From Ciceribacter thiooxidans (lineage in GTDB: Bacteria; Pseudomonadota; Alphaproteobacteria; Rhizobiales; Rhizobiaceae), in assembly GCF_014126615.1 (NCBI RefSeq), contig NZ_CP059897.1, positions 248,001 to 312,000 of the forward strand: a stretch of 64,000 nt of DNA, given 5' to 3'. A program made the translations under genes and the position numbers. Shown piece by piece: positions 26,772 through 35,894 of the stretch; position 1 is the first letter of the stretch; every line of letters begins with the position of its first letter. The notes below the pieces were generated by a model that saw only the letters and a program-made list of their open reading frames with translations, was not told where the DNA came from and made no database searches.

Positions 26772-28534
26772 TTACTCCGCTGCGGTTCTGGTAAGAGCCG
26801 CGCCGGTCTCTTCGAGACGAGCGGCGCGCTTCTGCCGGATTGTTTCGAGGCGCTCGGGCGATGGATTTGCCCCGCCCTCGTAGGCCTCGAGGAAATCAAT
26901 GAGTTCTTCGCGATAGGCGTAGTAGTCGCGGTGGGCGAGCAGGGCCTTGCGGCTTCGCGGACGCGGCAAATGCACATCCATGATGTTGCCGATGCGCGCG
27001 TTCGGGCCATTCGACATCATCACCACGCGATCGGCGAGCAGGATCGCTTCGTCGACGTCATGCGTTACGCAGACGGCCGTGACCTTGGTGCGTGCCCAGA
27101 CATCCATGAGCACTTCCTGCAGTTGCCAGCGCGTCAGGCTGTCGAGCATGCCGAACGGCTCATCGAGAAGCAGAAGCTTGGGGGAGAGGGCAAAGGCGCG
27201 AGCGATGCCGACACGCTGTTTCATGCCGCTCGACAGGTCCGCAGCCATTCGGTGCATGGAATCGCCGAGGCCTACCTTTTCGAGATAGTATTCGACGATG
27301 TCCGTGCGTTCGGCCGGAGAGGCATTCGGATAGACGCGGTCGACGCCGAGGGCGACATTCTCGCGCGCCGTCAGCCAAGGCATCAGCGAGGGGGACTGGA
27401 ACACCACGGCACGGTCCGGCCCCGCACCGGAGATTTCCTTTCCGTCGAGAATGATGCCGCCGCCCGAGATCGAGTTCAGTCCGGCTGCCATCGACAGGAC
27501 CGTCGACTTGCCGCAGCCGGAATGGCCGATCACCGAGATGAACTCGCCCTTGTTGATCTTGAGGTCGAACCCGTCGACGACGGTCAGCGGCCCCTTGGGC
27601 GTGGCGTAGGTCTTGCGGACCTCCGAAAACTCGACGAAGCGGCGCTCGACGACGGTGCGGGCGGCGCGCTCGTACGCCGCCGGCAACGTCTCCACTCTGG
27701 GTTTCTGCGTGATCGGAACGACGTTCGGCAGTTCGATGACGCGGCCGGCCGATGCGTTACGATCGGCGCCGACATCCATCAGGTATGCCGTGACAGCAGC
27801 GCGCAGGCGAATGAATTCCGGGTCTGAGTTCATGTCCGCGCAAGCACGCGGCCGCGGCAGAGTGACGTCGAAACTGGGACCGAGCCGTGCATTCGGGCCC
27901 GGTGTCAGAGGAACGATACGGTCGGCGAGCAGGATCGCCTCGTCGACGTCATTGGTGACGAGAATGATCGTCCTCTTCTCCTGTTCGGAAATGGCCGCGA
28001 ACTCGTCCTGCAGCTTCGAACGGGTCAGCGCATCCAGTGCCGAAAGGGGCTCGTCCATCAGCAGGACGTCGGGCTGCATTGCGAGAGCCCGCGCCACGGC
28101 AACGCGTTGGCGCATGCCTCCGGAAAGCTCCGCAGGTCTGCGATCCTTCGCATGCTCAAGGCCAACCATGCCGACATAGCGCGACACGATCTCCCGGCGT
28201 TCGGCCCTGCTCTTCGTCTTGAAGACACTGTCGACCGCCAGCGAGACATTGGCTTCGACCGTCAGCCAAGGCATCAGGGAGTACGACTGGAACACCACGC
28301 CGCGTTCGGGGCCGGGACCGGTCACTTCCCCCCACGGAAGAGTACCGCGCCTGTATCCGGCTTCGCGAGACCGGCGAGAAGTGAAATCAACGTCGTCTTC
28401 CCGGCACCGGAGAAGCCGACGATCGCGATGAATTCACCTTCCTTTACCGTGAGGTCGATGTTGGCCAGGACGTCGTTTCGGCTATTTCCGTGGCCGTAGG
28501 ATTTCGAGATGTCGCTTAGTTCGAGGATCGTCAT
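26772..28534 (-). pseudogene. nrtC: Nitrate ABC transporter, tandem ATPase subunit, frameshifted
   Basis: With one base restored this is a 587-residue protein made of two complete ATPase domains in tandem. Domain 1 has Walker [10 protein letters not shown], signature LSGGMRQR and Walker [13 protein letters not shown]. Domain 2 has [17 protein letters not shown] and [12 protein letters not shown]. The NrtA-like regulatory domain of cyanobacterial NrtC is absent. The start is the ATG at 28534-28532, six bases after GAGGGGG. The frame is lost in the C run at 28328-28333: as read, ...LFRGGK ends at a TGA, while adding one base gives ...[18 protein letters not shown] and joins the rest. The four-residue stretch TGPG before ERGVVF is normal for the family, so only one base is missing. 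Confidence 0.85.
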
Positions 28535-28545
28535 CGCCATCCCCC

Positions 28546-29631
28546 TCACCGCGTGGCCGAAAAGGTGAAGGCCGACTGAAGCGCAAACATGATGCGGTCC
28601 AGCACAAAGCCGATGATGCCGATGGTAAGAACCGCGACCATGATACGGGCGAGCGAAGTCTCCGAGCCGTTCTGGAATTCGTCCCAGACAAACTTTCCAA
28701 GACCCGGATTCTGCGCCAGCATCTCGGCTGCGATCAGCACCATCCAGCCCACGCCCAGCGCCAACCGCAGGCCCGTGAAGATCAACGGCAAGGCCGAGGG
28801 CAGAACCAGCTTGCGGATCGTCGTCGCCGTCGAAAGCTGCAGCACCTTGCCGACGTTGACGAGATCCTTGTCAATCGAGGCGACGCCGAGCGCGGTGTTG
28901 ACGAGCGTCGGCCACAACGAACAGAGCGTGACGGTCACCGCCGAGATCACCAGCGACTTCGGCAGCATGTCGGATGGGTTCGCATAGAGTGCCGACACAA
29001 TCATGGTGACGATCGGTAGCCACGCGAGCGGCGAAACCGGCTTGAAGATCTGGATGAGCGGGTTGATCGCTCCATTGATCGTGCGCGATAGACCGGAGGC
29101 AATTCCCAGCGGAATGGCGATGACACTGCCAATCAGGAAGCCGAGGCCGACCGTCATCAACGAGGTCAGGATCTGATCGAGATAGGTCGGCTTGCCGGTG
29201 TAGACGCGATGCTTGACCTCATCCGCCTTGCCGTCGGCGACGAGCTTGGCGTTGCGGTCATCCTGGCGCTGGTAGAACGCAGCCGCCTTCTCGCGTTCGG
29301 CGAGATGATCCCGCCAGAGCGAGCCTGCCTGTTCGAGGACCTCGGTCGGACCGGGGACAGCCCCGAGCGACGTCTTGACCATCGGCGCGAGAGCACCCCA
29401 GGCCACGAGGAAGAACAGGATGCCCGCAAGCGGTACGACCAGGGTCTTGCGTATCTCCGCCACCTGTTCGCGAACGCTGTCGCCGGCAGCCATCCTCAGG
29501 ATCGGTGTGACCCAGCCGAGCCCGAGAATATTGAGCCATACGGCGGCCTTGTCGATCCGCTGGAAGAGCCGTTCTCTTCGGATTGCACTATCGACCTTGG
29601 CGGTTCCGATGGTTTCAGTTGCGTGCGCCAT
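28546..29631 (-). CDS. nrtB: Nitrate ABC transporter permease
   Basis: A 361-residue inner-membrane permease of the nitrate/sulfonate/taurine family. A cytoplasmic N terminus is followed by one membrane segment (TLVVPLAGILFFLVAWGALAP) and a long hydrophilic insert of about 70 charged residues (LWRDHLAEREKAAAFYQRQDDRN...), then the usual transport domain with the coupling loop (TTIRKLVLPSALPLIFTGLRLALGVGW). Such inserts occur in rhizobial NrtB. It lies between nrtA and nrtC. Confidence 0.93.
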   Translation of the reverse strand: MAHATETIGTAKVDSAIRRERLFQRIDKAAVWLNILGLGWVTPILRMAAGDSVREQVAEIRKTLVVPLAGILFFLVAWGALAPMVKTSLGAVPGPTEVLEQAGSLWRDHLAEREKAAAFYQRQDDRNAKLVADGKADEVKHRVYTGKPTYLDQILTSLMTVGLGFLIGSVIAIPLGIASGLSRTINGAINPLIQIFKPVSPLAWLPIVTMIVSALYANPSDMLPKSLVISAVTVTLCSLWPTLVNTALGVASIDKDLVNVGKVLQLSTATTIRKLVLPSALPLIFTGLRLALGVGWMVLIAAEMLAQNPGLGKFVWDEFQNGSETSLARIMVAVLTIGIIGFVLDRIMFALQSAFTFSATR

Positions 29632-29669
29632 CTATGCTTGCCTCATCTTTGTCGTGCGTGTGGGGGAGA

Positions 29670-31076
29670 TCAGCCGCCGACGACTTCCGCGCCTTCGATC
29701 TTCTGGTGACCCTTGAGGCCGATTTTCAAAGAGTCGATGTAGGCGTTCGGGCTCTTGCCGTCGTAGTTGATCGCGTCGATGAAATCCGCGGTCGGCGCCT
29801 TGTAGCCGTCGCTGTTCCAGGGGAAGTCGGCGTCCTTGGCCTTACCCTCCTCGACCAGCATCTTCGCAGCCTTCAGGTAGATGTCCGGCTTGTAGACCGA
29901 CTTGGCCGTCTCTGCGTACCAGGCGTCGTCCTTGAATTCGGGGATCTGCCCCCAGCGGCGCATCTGCGTCAGATACCAGACCGCGTCGGAGTAGAAGGGG
30001 AAGGTCGCGTTGTAGCGGAAGAAGACATTGAAGTCTGGAACGTCCCGCTTGTCGCCCTTTTCATATTCGAACGTCCCGGTCATCGAGTTGGCGATGACCT
30101 TGGCGTCGGCTCCGACATATTCCTTGCGAGACAGGATCTCGACGGCTTCGGCGCGATTGGCGTTGTTGTTCTCGTCAAGCCACATCGCCGCGCGGATCAG
30201 AGCCTTGGTCAAAGCAAGCGTCGTATTGGGGTTCTGGTCGACAAATTCCTGCGTCAGACCGAAGACCTTCTCCGGATTGTTCTTCCAGATCTCGTAGTCG
30301 GTCACGACCGGCACCCCGATGCCCTTGAAAACCGCCGCCTGGTTCCAGGGCTCACCGACCGAATAGCCGACGATGGTGCCCGCTTCGAGCGTGGCCGGCA
30401 TCTGCGGCGGCGGCGTGACGGAGAGGAGCGCGTCGCCCTTGATCTGTCCGGAAACATCCGCCGGCGAGTAGAAACCGGGATTGATGTTTCCGGACGCCAG
30501 CCAATAACGCAGCTCATAATTGTGCGTGGAGACGGGGAAGACCATACCGAGGTTGAAGGGCTTGCCGTCCGCCCTGAACTTTTCAACGACCGGCTTCAGA
30601 GCGTCGGCTTTGATCGGATGCACGATCTTTCCGTCGGCGTCCGTCGCCACGTTCGCCTTCATCATGTCCCAGACGGCGTTCGAGACGGTAATCCCGTTTC
30701 CGTTCAGATCCATGGAAAAGGGCGTGACGATGTGGGCCTTGGTACCATAACCGATCGTCGCCGCGAGTGGTTGGCCCGCCAGCATGTGGGCCCCGTCGAG
30801 TTCGCCGGTGATGACACGATCGAGCAGTACCTTCCAATTCGCCTGAGGCTCGAGCGTCACGTAGAGGCCTTCATCTTCGAAGAAGCCTTTTTCGTATGCG
30901 ATCGCGAGCGGCGCCATGTCGGTCAGCTTGATGAAGCCGAGCTTCAACTCGTCCTTTTCGAGGTCCAACGTCTCCGCGGCTGCATGCGTCGCGAAAGCAC
31001 CAATTGCCAACGCGGAACAGATACTCACCACTCCGTTGCGTACCACTTTCATGGCGTCAGTCGTTTTCCTGGTCAT
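29670..31076 (-). CDS. nrtA: Nitrate ABC transporter substrate-binding protein
   Basis: A 468-residue periplasmic nitrate-binding protein. The start is the ATG at 31076-31074, with GGGAAGGGA upstream; the longer open frame would include the leader hairpins. A signal region ends near [16 protein letters not shown]. The NrtA fold follows: [48 protein letters not shown], and [19 protein letters not shown]. Its sequence is similar in architecture to the cytoplasmic sensor NasS encoded at 32971-34263. It is the first gene of the nitrate operon, behind the sigma-54 promoter and ANTAR leader. Confidence 0.94.
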   Translation of the reverse strand: MTRKTTDAMKVVRNGVVSICSALAIGAFATHAAAETLDLEKDELKLGFIKLTDMAPLAIAYEKGFFEDEGLYVTLEPQANWKVLLDRVITGELDGAHMLAGQPLAATIGYGTKAHIVTPFSMDLNGNGITVSNAVWDMMKANVATDADGKIVHPIKADALKPVVEKFRADGKPFNLGMVFPVSTHNYELRYWLASGNINPGFYSPADVSGQIKGDALLSVTPPPQMPATLEAGTIVGYSVGEPWNQAAVFKGIGVPVVTDYEIWKNNPEKVFGLTQEFVDQNPNTTLALTKALIRAAMWLDENNNANRAEAVEILSRKEYVGADAKVIANSMTGTFEYEKGDKRDVPDFNVFFRYNATFPFYSDAVWYLTQMRRWGQIPEFKDDAWYAETAKSVYKPDIYLKAAKMLVEEGKAKDADFPWNSDGYKAPTADFIDAINYDGKSPNAYIDSLKIGLKGHQKIEGAEVVGG

Positions 31077-31116
31077 TGAACGGTCCCTTCCCTCGGCTAC
31101 GGAGAAAATGAGCAAT

Positions 31117-31169
31117 AAAAAACGCCGCTCGGAGATTTGCGCTCTCGGGATGAGAAATCCCGGGCTGCG
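31117..31169 (-). terminator. nrtA: Intrinsic terminator in the nrtA leader
   Basis: On the minus strand the arm CGCAGCCCGGGATTT (31169-31155) can pair with AAATCTCCGAGCGGCG (31138-31123), with two mismatches and one bulge, directly followed by six T (31122-31117). It lies about 40 bp before nrtA. An alternative inner hairpin, CGGGAT-TTCTC-ATCCCG, overlaps its upstream arm and would disrupt it. This is the arrangement expected for leader termination relieved by an antiterminator such as NasT. Confidence 0.7.
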
Positions 31170-31226
31170 AAAACCCTTGCGACGTCGGTGTCTGATGTGG
31201 AGGCGCGTTTGGCGCTCATCTGCTTT

Positions 31227-31244
31227 CCGGTCGCCGTTGACCGG
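31227..31244 (-). promoter_or_regulatory. nrtA: ANTAR-type hairpin (NasT target) at the start of the nitrate operon leader
   Basis: On the minus strand CCGGTC-AACGGC-GACCGG forms a perfect 6-bp stem with a hexanucleotide loop. The loop has A at position 1 and G at position 4, the two conserved positions of RNA hairpins bound by ANTAR proteins. It begins only about four bases after the start site predicted from the sigma-54 promoter. A second hexaloop candidate, GAC-ACCGAC-GTC, lies downstream at about 31179-31190 but has only a 3-bp stem. Confidence 0.7.
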
Positions 31245-31258
31245 TGCGACAGATGACA

Positions 31259-31274
31259 CGCAAGTGGCGTGCCA
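31259..31274 (-). promoter_or_regulatory. nrtA: Sigma-54 (RpoN) promoter of the nitrate assimilation operon
   Basis: TGGCACG-CCAC-TTGCG on the minus strand matches the sigma-54 consensus TGGCACG-N4-TTGCW at all but the last base, with the obligatory GG and GC at -24 and -12. The predicted start site is near 31248. Control by nitrogen status through NtrC is the usual use. An imperfect GTGC-N10-GCAC repeat at 31416-31433 lies about 170 bp upstream, but does not match the standard NtrC site spacing. Confidence 0.85.
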
Positions 31275-31490
31275 CACTCCAGTGAAAAACTCATATCGTT
31301 GAAATTATTAGGATAATTCTGATTGTATCGTTCAGGCCAATTTTTAGTCATAATTTGCCACCGCCTATTTCGTGGGCGATTGCTTGCAATGCGGTATCGT
31401 TCACGCCGGACTATTGTGCATTGCGGTGGGCACGCAACTCCGACTTCCTTTTCAGACATCCGCGGCGGACTGGAACCAGAATGTCACCCA

Positions 31491-31578
31491 CGATGAGTTC
31501 TAGACGGATTATAAATTTAAATCAGACGGATGTGCGATTGAGATTGGACGCAACTTCGATTAAGGTGGGACGCACTAT
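31491..31578 (+). repeat. Four imperfect 22-bp direct repeats directly upstream of the AAA ATPase gene
   Basis: Rows starting at 31491, 31513, 31535 and 31557 align with a period of exactly 22 bp. All four share GACG at positions 13-16 (AGACGGAT in the first two, GGACGCA in the last two), and three of four share CGAT at positions 1-4. The third and fourth rows agree at 16 of 22 positions. The last row runs into the ATG at 31577. A 22-bp period is about two turns of the helix, so a protein could bind all units on one face of the DNA. Confidence 0.7.
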
Positions 31579-32827
31579 GGACAAGTTACCGCCAAAACCA
31601 CTGATCGATCGCAAGGTATGCCCGATCGTCGAAACCGCACTTGCCGACACCAGAGTGGTTCTGGTAGCGGGCCCGCGACAAGCCGGAAAGACTACCCTTG
31701 CGCGACAGTTCGCCGGCCCCGATCGCACCTACTTCACGCTTGACGACGCTGGCACATTAGACGCAGCGAAAACCGATCCGGTCGGCTTCATCCGAGGAAT
31801 CAACCGCGCGGTCATAGATGAAGTCCAACGCGCGCCCGAGTTGATACTGGCCATCAAAGAAAGTGTTGATCGTAACGACACGCCTGGCCGCTTCCTCCTC
31901 ACCGGGTCTGCCAATCTAGCCACCGTTCCAGCAATCGCAGATTCCCTGGCGGGCCGCATGGCGGTAGTCTCGCTTCTGCCGTTCGCCCAAGCTGAAATTC
32001 GCTCCACGCCGGGACGCCTCCTTGACCGGCTGTTTGCAGGTGAGGAGCCCGTGGCCGACGGGAATGCCGTGTTCGGCAGTGATCTCTTGAATATCGTGGT
32101 ACGCGGCGGCTATCCTGAGGTATTGCGCCGAACAACGCCCGCCCGGCGAGTTGCCTGGCTAGAAGACTACGTGGCATTGATCCTCGACCGAGATGTTCGC
32201 GATATTGCCAATATAGACCAACTCGATCGCCTGCCACGGTTGCTGGACGTACTTGCCGAACATGCCGGCCAGTTGGTGAACCACAGCAGTTTTGGCGCAG
32301 CATTGGGATTATCGAGTGTGACCGCGCAAAAATACCTCGCCATTCTCGAGCGCCTCTTTCTAGTCAAGACACTGCCGCCATGGTCAAATAATCGTTTGAG
32401 CCGATTGATAAAGACGCCGAAATTACACTTCCTCGACTCCGGATTGTTGGCGGCCTTGCGCGAAGACGAGGTGGATGCTCTGCGCGACAACCGAACGCGG
32501 TTCGGTGCATTGTTGGAGAGCTTTGTCTTCTCCGAGTTTTTGAAGCTGGCGTCTTGGTCCGAACGCCGCCTGACGTTCTCTCACTACCGGACGAAGGACA
32601 AAGACGAAGTCGACCTCGTGATTGAGGACCGCCGTGGCCGGATCGTTGGCGTTGAAATTAAGGCCTCGGCGACAGTCAGGGCTGATGATTTCAGGGGATT
32701 GCGGCAGTTGCAGGCAACCGTTGGGGACCGCTTCATCAGAGGGTTAGTCTTACATGATCACGACCGGGTGACCCCATTCGGAGAGAAACTACAGGCGGCA
32801 CCGCTCTCCGTTCTGTGGACCATGTGA
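31577..32827 (+). CDS. AAA-family ATPase with C-terminal DUF4143 domain
   Basis: A 416-residue protein of the predicted ATPase group COG1373. The start is the ATG at 31577. Walker A is GPRQAGKTT (about residues 35-43) and Walker B is RAVIDEVQ. A winged-helix-like region follows (LVNHSSFGAALGLSSVTAQKYLAILERLFLV). The C-terminal DUF4143 domain carries a PD-(D/E)xK nuclease-like pattern, DEVDLVIEDRRGR...GVEIKAS. The cellular role of this family is not established. It is transcribed opposite to its neighbours, splits the nitrate transporter genes from nasST, and its sequence and upstream region look less GC-rich than the surroundings, which suggests acquisition by transfer. Confidence 0.85.
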   Translation: MDKLPPKPLIDRKVCPIVETALADTRVVLVAGPRQAGKTTLARQFAGPDRTYFTLDDAGTLDAAKTDPVGFIRGINRAVIDEVQRAPELILAIKESVDRNDTPGRFLLTGSANLATVPAIADSLAGRMAVVSLLPFAQAEIRSTPGRLLDRLFAGEEPVADGNAVFGSDLLNIVVRGGYPEVLRRTTPARRVAWLEDYVALILDRDVRDIANIDQLDRLPRLLDVLAEHAGQLVNHSSFGAALGLSSVTAQKYLAILERLFLVKTLPPWSNNRLSRLIKTPKLHFLDSGLLAALREDEVDALRDNRTRFGALLESFVFSEFLKLASWSERRLTFSHYRTKDKDEVDLVIEDRRGRIVGVEIKASATVRADDFRGLRQLQATVGDRFIRGLVLHDHDRVTPFGEKLQAAPLSVLWTM

Positions 32828-32970
32828 TTACCCCAGAACAGCGAGCCCCCAGGTGTCCGATCCACCCGCCGGGGTACATACCGTCGTCGCCGCACTTCTA
32901 AAGACGAATGTACATGACGGCGGAAACGCCGTCGCCACGAAGACAGGCAATTCTCGGCCGAGGATGCCGA

Positions 32971-34263
32971 CTACACCTCGTCCCGTGCAGCAGTCACGGG
33001 CAGCGCGCTGCGCACGGCAAAGCCCGCAACGTATTCGGCGATGCGGGTGGGATCGAAGACGTGACCATCCATGAAACGATCCGCTGGATCGGCGCCTTCC
33101 ATGCGAAAATCCGCATCCGCCGGCGGCGCCGCCTCGGTCCCGAGCGTGAGGCGATAGAGATCTGGTCGGAAGGCCGAAGCGGCAGCCTCCATGCCCTCCT
33201 TGGAGAAGGCGACCTGCCCCCAGCGGATCATCTGGCTGTAGATCCAGAGCGCTTCGCCAGGTCGTGGATAATTCGCATAGCCACTATGGAATCGGAAATA
33301 GTCCTTGATGACGCGACGATTGCCTTTGGCGTCGAGGCTGAATTCGCCCGCAAGCACGTGGCGGATGATGTCGACCGGTGCGGCGATGTAACGGGGATCG
33401 GCGAGCAGGTTGGCGAGCGCGTCATGGTTTTCCGGGTCGTCGCACCAGCGGGCCGACGCATCGAGTGCCACGATGAGGCGCGACACCGTCTCGGGATGCG
33501 CCTCTGCCCATTCCGGCCGCATGCCGAGTACCTTCTCGGGTGCCGACGGCCAAATGTCCTGCTTGGCCGCGACGATGCGACCGACGCCTCGCCCGGAGGC
33601 GACCATGTTCCATGGCGCGCCCACGCAGAAGCCATCGATCGCTCCCGCCGCGAGCGCATCGGACGTGAGCGGCGGTGGTACGACGACCAGCTTCACATCA
33701 CGGTCCGGGTCGATGCCGCCGGCGGCGAGCCAATAGCGGAACTCGTAATTGTGCGAGGAAAAGGGATAGGTCATGCCGAGCGTGGGAGGCTGCTCCCCCT
33801 TCGTGCGCATATCGGCGAGCACGGTCGCCAGCGCGCGGGCATTGTCGAGCGCGGAAGCACCATCGCCGAGTCCCGCCAGCACCTGCATGCGCTCGAAGAG
33901 CCGGAGCGACAGCGTGATCGCATTACCACCGCGGCCGAGCGAAAAGGGCGCGACCGTCGGGGACGGATTGGAGCCCAGCCCCACCATCGATGCGACCGGC
34001 ATCGGCGAGAGCATGTGGGCCACATCGAACTGTCGGAACGCAAGCCGGTCCCTGACATTCGCCCAGGAGACGTCGCGGACAAGATCGAGACCGAGGCCTT
34101 CGCGCGCTGCAAACCCGCACTCCGACGCGACGATCAGCACGGATGCGTCCATCAGCGGAATGAAGCCGGCGCGCAGAACCTTCGGATCCGGCGAGCGCCC
34201 GAGTGCCGGCGAGGCCTGCAATCCCATGCCTTTCGAACCCGTGTCTTTCCGACCTGTCGTCAT
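32971..34263 (-). CDS. nasS: Nitrate/nitrite sensor protein NasS
   Basis: A 430-residue NrtA-like protein. The start is set at the ATG at 34263; GTG (34272) and TTG (34296) upstream are in frame and possible. There is no signal peptide, unlike NrtA, so it stays in the cytoplasm. The ligand-binding fold is clear: VLRAGFIPLMDASVLIVASECGFAAREGL, YPFSSHNYEFRYWLAAGGIDP, CVGAPWNMVASGRGVGRIV. In known systems NasS holds NasT inactive until nitrate or nitrite binds, releasing NasT for antitermination. It follows nasT on the same strand, consistent with that pair. Confidence 0.92.
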   Translation of the reverse strand: MTTGRKDTGSKGMGLQASPALGRSPDPKVLRAGFIPLMDASVLIVASECGFAAREGLGLDLVRDVSWANVRDRLAFRQFDVAHMLSPMPVASMVGLGSNPSPTVAPFSLGRGGNAITLSLRLFERMQVLAGLGDGASALDNARALATVLADMRTKGEQPPTLGMTYPFSSHNYEFRYWLAAGGIDPDRDVKLVVVPPPLTSDALAAGAIDGFCVGAPWNMVASGRGVGRIVAAKQDIWPSAPEKVLGMRPEWAEAHPETVSRLIVALDASARWCDDPENHDALANLLADPRYIAAPVDIIRHVLAGEFSLDAKGNRRVIKDYFRFHSGYANYPRPGEALWIYSQMIRWGQVAFSKEGMEAAASAFRPDLYRLTLGTEAAPPADADFRMEGADPADRFMDGHVFDPTRIAEYVAGFAVRSALPVTAARDEV

Positions 34264-34299
34264 GTCATTCACTCCGGTTCCTCCGGACAGCGCCAACCA

Positions 34300-34887
34300 T
34301 CACAGCAGGAGCCCCGCTGCGGTAACGACGCTCTGAGCGATTTCGGCAAGCTTCTTCTTCTCGTTCATCGCGGTCTGGCGCATCAATGCGAACGCCTCGT
34401 CTTCGGAGAGCCCGCGCATCTTCATGAGAATGCCCTTCGCGCGTTCAATGACCTTGCGCTCTTCAAGCGCCGTGCGCGCGTCGGCAAGTTCGCGTTGTAA
34501 CCGGCTGAAGGCGTTGAAACGGCTCACCGCCATGTCCAGGATCGGCTTCACCCGCTCCTTCCTGAGCCCGTCGACCACATAAGCCGAGACGCCCGCATCG
34601 ACCGCAGCCTCGATCGAGGCCGTGTCGGAGCGGTCGACGAACATGGCGATCGGCCGGCTGACGGTCCGCGTCAGCTGGAAAAGGTGCTCCATCATATCGC
34701 GGTTCGGGTTTTCGATATCGATGATGATGACGTCGGGCGCCAATGTCTCGACCACCCGGGCGATGCCGTGCATCTCATGCGCGACGGTAACCCGCGTGTG
34801 CCCGGCCTCACGCAAACCTTCCTCGATGATCGCGCCGCGAACGGCGTTCTCGTCAATCACAAGGATGGTCAGGTCAGGATGCGACAT
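34300..34887 (-). CDS. nasT: ANTAR-domain antiterminator NasT
   Basis: A 195-residue RNA-binding response-regulator-like protein. Residues about 5-120 are a receiver-like domain (ILVIDENAVRGAIIEEGLREAG; Asp57 in DVIIIDIENP; last-strand Lys not obvious). Then comes a coiled coil and a C-terminal ANTAR domain (ERKVIERAKGILMKMRGLSEDEAFALMRQTAMNEKKKLAEIAQSVV). ANTAR proteins bind paired hexaloop hairpins in leader RNA and prevent termination. The nrtA leader about 3 kb away carries such a hairpin and a terminator. Its activity should be restrained by NasS, encoded just downstream. Confidence 0.93.
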   Translation of the reverse strand: MSHPDLTILVIDENAVRGAIIEEGLREAGHTRVTVAHEMHGIARVVETLAPDVIIIDIENPNRDMMEHLFQLTRTVSRPIAMFVDRSDTASIEAAVDAGVSAYVVDGLRKERVKPILDMAVSRFNAFSRLQRELADARTALEERKVIERAKGILMKMRGLSEDEAFALMRQTAMNEKKKLAEIAQSVVTAAGLLL

Positions 34888-34968
34888 CCCCTATTGATGG
34901 TGCATCGCAGCAATCCTGACAAGTGGGTTCTTGCAGTGGCACCGGCCGGACGGGCCGGCATCCCACCA

Positions 34969-35868
34969 CTATTCCGGGATATTGAAGGAGCGGCGGAAAT
35001 AGGAGCGCACCGCCTCCATCGCCGGCGTGAACTCGGCATTCCGGCGCCAGGCGAGACCGACATCCATCGAGGGGATCGGATCCTTGAGCGCGATCGTCTC
35101 GATGCGGCGCCCTTCGAGCGACCAGGGCCGATGGACCATGTCCGAAAGGATCGCCACGCCCTGCCCGTTGGCGACCAGCGAGCGCACAGCCTCGACGGAA
35201 GAGGTTCGAAGCGTGATCCTCGGCAGATAGGGTGTCTGGCTCCAGTAGCGCAGCGAAGTGTGGGACGCCTCGTCAACGGTCAGCATGATGTAATTCTCTT
35301 CCGCTACCTCCTTGAACCCGATGCTTTCCTGCTCGAGCAGGCGATGGCGGGCGGAAACCCAGAGCCGCCGCTGAGAACTCAGAAGTTTTTCTGTCGAGAG
35401 CTCCGGATTGAGAATGTTGGACGTCAACATCACCGCCAGATCGTAGCGGTTAGTCAGGAGCCCCTCTTCGACGGATTCGCGGTTGAGTTCGAAAAGCTGG
35501 ATCTCGATGCCTGGAAACTGCCGCCGCATGCGCTCGATGTGAAAGGGCAGGAAATAGCCGATGACGGTGTAGGTGGCGGCGATCGTGAGCGTCCCCTTGA
35601 CCTCCGCAGACACCAGGTTGAGCTGTGTCGCCTCATCGATCTTCTGCAGAATCTCGTAGGCCTGAGAAAGGAAGCGCCGACCGGCGACCGTCAGGTCCAT
35701 GCCGTGGGGCGTCCGCTCGAAAAGGCTGGCGCCGACCGTCGCCTCGAGGTCCTTGATCGCCGTCGTCACCGCCGATTGGGAGATCGCAAGGTTCACTGCG
35801 GCCTGCGAAACCTGACCGGATTCAGCGGTGGCGACGAAATATCGAATTTGGCGCAGGCTCAGCGACAT
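34969..35868 (-). CDS. LysR-family transcriptional regulator
   Basis: A 299-residue regulator. Residues 1-60 form the winged helix-turn-helix (LRQIRYFVATAESGQVSQAAVNLAISQSAVTTAIKDLEATVGASLFERTPHG). The rest is the co-inducer-binding domain (GTLTIAATYTVIGYFLPFHIERMRRQFPGIEI). It is divergent from the pxpA-biotin carboxylase-ABC importer operon and probably controls it. A GATAA-N11-TTATC inverted repeat lies 27 bp upstream of its start. Its stop lies 81 bp before nasT on the same strand, but the functions appear unrelated. Confidence 0.92.
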   Translation of the reverse strand: MSLSLRQIRYFVATAESGQVSQAAVNLAISQSAVTTAIKDLEATVGASLFERTPHGMDLTVAGRRFLSQAYEILQKIDEATQLNLVSAEVKGTLTIAATYTVIGYFLPFHIERMRRQFPGIEIQLFELNRESVEEGLLTNRYDLAVMLTSNILNPELSTEKLLSSQRRLWVSARHRLLEQESIGFKEVAEENYIMLTVDEASHTSLRYWSQTPYLPRITLRTSSVEAVRSLVANGQGVAILSDMVHRPWSLEGRRIETIALKDPIPSMDVGLAWRRNAEFTPAMEAVRSYFRRSFNIPE

Positions 35869-35894
35869 CGGATATCCATAGGATCTGAATTCAC

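Noticed and set aside
29583..31079. A 498-codon plus-strand frame opposite nrtA
   Set aside because: Antisense to a full-length nitrate-binding protein; no motif and no ribosome site.
31416..31433. GTGC-N10-GCAC repeat as an NtrC enhancer site
   Set aside because: Position upstream of the sigma-54 promoter is suitable, but arm order and spacing do not fit the usual GCAC-N7-GTGC NtrC site, so it was not annotated.
32908..34500. A 530-codon plus-strand frame opposite nasS
   Set aside because: Antisense shadow; the minus strand encodes NasS with conserved ligand-binding segments.
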